Assembly (NCBI GenBank): GCA_031553655.1
Contig: JAVBLG010000013.1
Coordinates: forward strand, 1 to 41,747
Direction of reading: 5' to 3'
Length of the DNA: 41,747 bases
Origin: JAVBLG01 sp031553655
GTDB lineage: Bacteria; Desulfobacterota; Desulfovibrionia; Desulfovibrionales; Desulfovibrionaceae
A model generated the notes under the pieces. It saw only the letters and a program-made list of their open reading frames with translations, was not told the DNA's origin and searched no databases. Shown in pieces: positions 41,601 through 41,747 of this stretch (the first letter of the stretch is position 1; each line of letters opens with the position of its first letter). Made by a program: the position numbers and the translations under genes.

Positions 41601-41740
41601 TGGGCGACTCCGTATTTTTTCCGGCGGCGGCCTATTTGGAAATGGCTATGGCGGCGGGGGGGGTGGGGAAAAAAAAAAGAAAAACGGGGGAAAAGGGGGA
41701 TACCGCCCAATATAGGACCCAGGACTTAAGCAAGGTATAG
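38666..41740 (+). CDS. Type I polyketide synthase (KS-AT-DH...), 3' end unreliable
   Basis: The ATG at 38666 begins a ketosynthase (SIVIFPIAIVGLACRLPG). Active sites are Cys177 in DTACSSAMHAL, His312 in MEAHGTGT and His350 in NLGHLETA. A linker of ~150 residues with three PGGE repeats follows, then an acyltransferase (FAYSGNGGQWAGMGQ; Ser678 in GHSVGEVAAA; YAFHSQ). The start of a dehydratase comes next (HPLLGWR, HPWLEDHQVGDSVFFPAAAYLEMA). Sequence then degenerates from about 41654 into G/A homopolymers and the frame closes with non-homologous residues at 41740, so the true gene almost certainly continues beyond the window. It lies 17 bp after kpsC and appears part of the same transcription unit. 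The polyketide product is unknown. Confidence 0.88.
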   Translation: MSIVIFPIAIVGLACRLPGRASSLNALWRILEQGGDAVTEIPAERWSRERFYHQRRSMPGHGVSFSAGIVENIYDFDAEFFGISSKEAQAMDPQQRLMLELAWEAMEDALIAPSALAGSRTAVYVGAASPDAGTSHADDICATTPYSMTGTNLSIISNRISYIFDLHGPSMTVDTACSSAMHALHQACQTLACGGADTALAGGVNVLLSPYPFVGFSQAHMLSPDGRCKVFDAEGNGYVRSEGGGLLLLQPLDAALAHGRRIHGVIRAVGLNSDGRTQGIALPSSEAQRDLLRQVYDGVDISPDRLSYMEAHGTGTAAGDPLETLAIGQALGMRRARPLLTGSVKCNLGHLETASAMAGIFKALLVLRERRVPPQIHISKLNPAINFKELNLRVPLRMTSLPRTGGLPLAGVNSFGFGGANGHMLLEAAPPRKKPRRIAAPAVDASGSSINYAFGSAADLIDNPTFFLSARSEASLRRLAGECADLLESGNIAPYDLAAGMALRREIMPHRLVVRAPSAEAAQNALRAVSQPGGEAELEHTLPGGETQYAQDVKPAPALPGGETEHYLIGECPLARVDSSVAPTHAVFAYSGNGGQWAGMGQKLMKEDSVFAGAAEEVARFLLPLSGLNYAELLRQGITEEDMARTELAQPLLFVLQVALTTALRARGVEPGMVMGHSVGEVAAAWACGALTLPDAALVIHHRSLLQGRTSGQGRMAAVNLGPEAALALPELRDGRLELAGINSPDSITLAGESEALAAVGERMRAQNVFFRELPLDYAFHSQAMDQLEAPLREALRGLRPRRARIPFISTVTGSEIDGRRLNADYWWRNIRLPVLFSQAMDAAISAGGAIFMEAGPHPVLQHYMRAALRRARREGAPLSTLMRGNGCTRAFQLAWRKAWIHGWPLRMEKFFPWPSGAEDLPHYRWNRQYHAVAATPECAKLLRGEADHPLLGWRKPGQNLWENTLDLQSHPWLEDHQVGDSVFFPAAAYLEMAMAAGGVGKKKRKTGEKGDTAQYRTQDLSKV

Positions 41741-41747
41741 CCGCGCA
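41654..41747. other. Low-complexity, probably erroneous contig end
   Basis: Within the dehydratase domain the sequence changes abruptly to runs of G and A (G8 at 41655-41662, then T, G4, A10, G, A5, C, G5, A4, G5). The translated residues (VGKKKRKTGEKGD) have no resemblance to a dehydratase. This pattern is typical of low-quality assembly ends. It should not be read as a real C-terminus. Confidence 0.7.

Noticed and set aside
1..41747. CRISPR arrays, rRNA genes, complete insertion sequences, prophage
   Set aside because: No regularly spaced direct repeats, rRNA signatures, transposase or phage structural genes were seen.

Overview
The window looks like a chromosomal segment of a sulfate-reducing deltaproteobacterium of the Desulfovibrionaceae (Desulfovibrio/Bilophila-like). 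This rests on gene content: a type III secretion operon, a periplasmic Tat flavoprotein with a tetraheme cytochrome c, a dicarboxylate (tartrate/malate) locus, a Kdo/Kps capsule locus, moderately high GC in the core genes, and long GC-rich intergenic hairpins. Species cannot be assigned from the sequence alone.

Region 1 (1-4.3 kb, +) is the 3' part of a type III secretion operon, sctO-sctP-sctQ-sctR. The genes overlap tightly, sctQ carries a clear internal translation start, and a 24-bp-arm inverted repeat lies just before sctO. A STAS anti-anti-sigma protein and a lytic transglycosylase follow; sctS/T/U are not downstream. Region 2 (4.4-9.1 kb, +) holds an orphan periplasmic ABC-type binding protein, a membrane-anchored protein of unknown function, and a LytS-family histidine kinase overlapping a response regulator with a SARP-like instead of a LytTR output domain.

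Region 3 (9.15-15.1 kb) is a carboxylic-acid locus: a LysR regulator, a tartrate/D-malate dehydrogenase and a DASS transporter on the minus strand. Divergent from them are a Tat-exported FAD reductase of the fumarate-reductase family and its tetraheme cytochrome on the plus strand. The 280-bp gap between transporter and flavoprotein is probably a shared control region. Region 4 (15.1-17.5 kb, -) is a double-PII protein overlapping an internally duplicated DUF1538 membrane transporter, entered through a cluster of hairpins. About 700 bp without a convincing gene follows.

Region 5 (18.17 kb to the end, all +) is a co-directional group 2/3-type (ABC-transporter-dependent) capsule cluster. It starts with Kdo synthesis (kdsA, a kdsB-kdsC fusion, kdsD). 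Two GlfT2-like glycosyltransferases follow, then a GT8-methyltransferase fusion, a sulfotransferase, kpsM-kpsT-kpsE, and a three-domain protein (TPR, SGNH, citrate-lyase-ligase-like adenylyltransferase). APS kinase, the outer-membrane exporter kpsD, the Kdo transferase kpsC and a type I polyketide synthase complete it. Genes from about 25 to 34 kb are visibly AT-rich, whereas the flanking kds and cysC-kpsD-kpsC-PKS genes are GC-rich, suggesting an exchanged serotype-specific core between conserved ends. Taken together the cluster predicts a Kdo-anchored, sulfated and probably acylated surface glycan whose locus ends in a polyketide synthase. That combination is the most unusual system in the window. 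The last ~90 bases are low-complexity and look like an unreliable contig end that falsely closes the polyketide synthase ORF.
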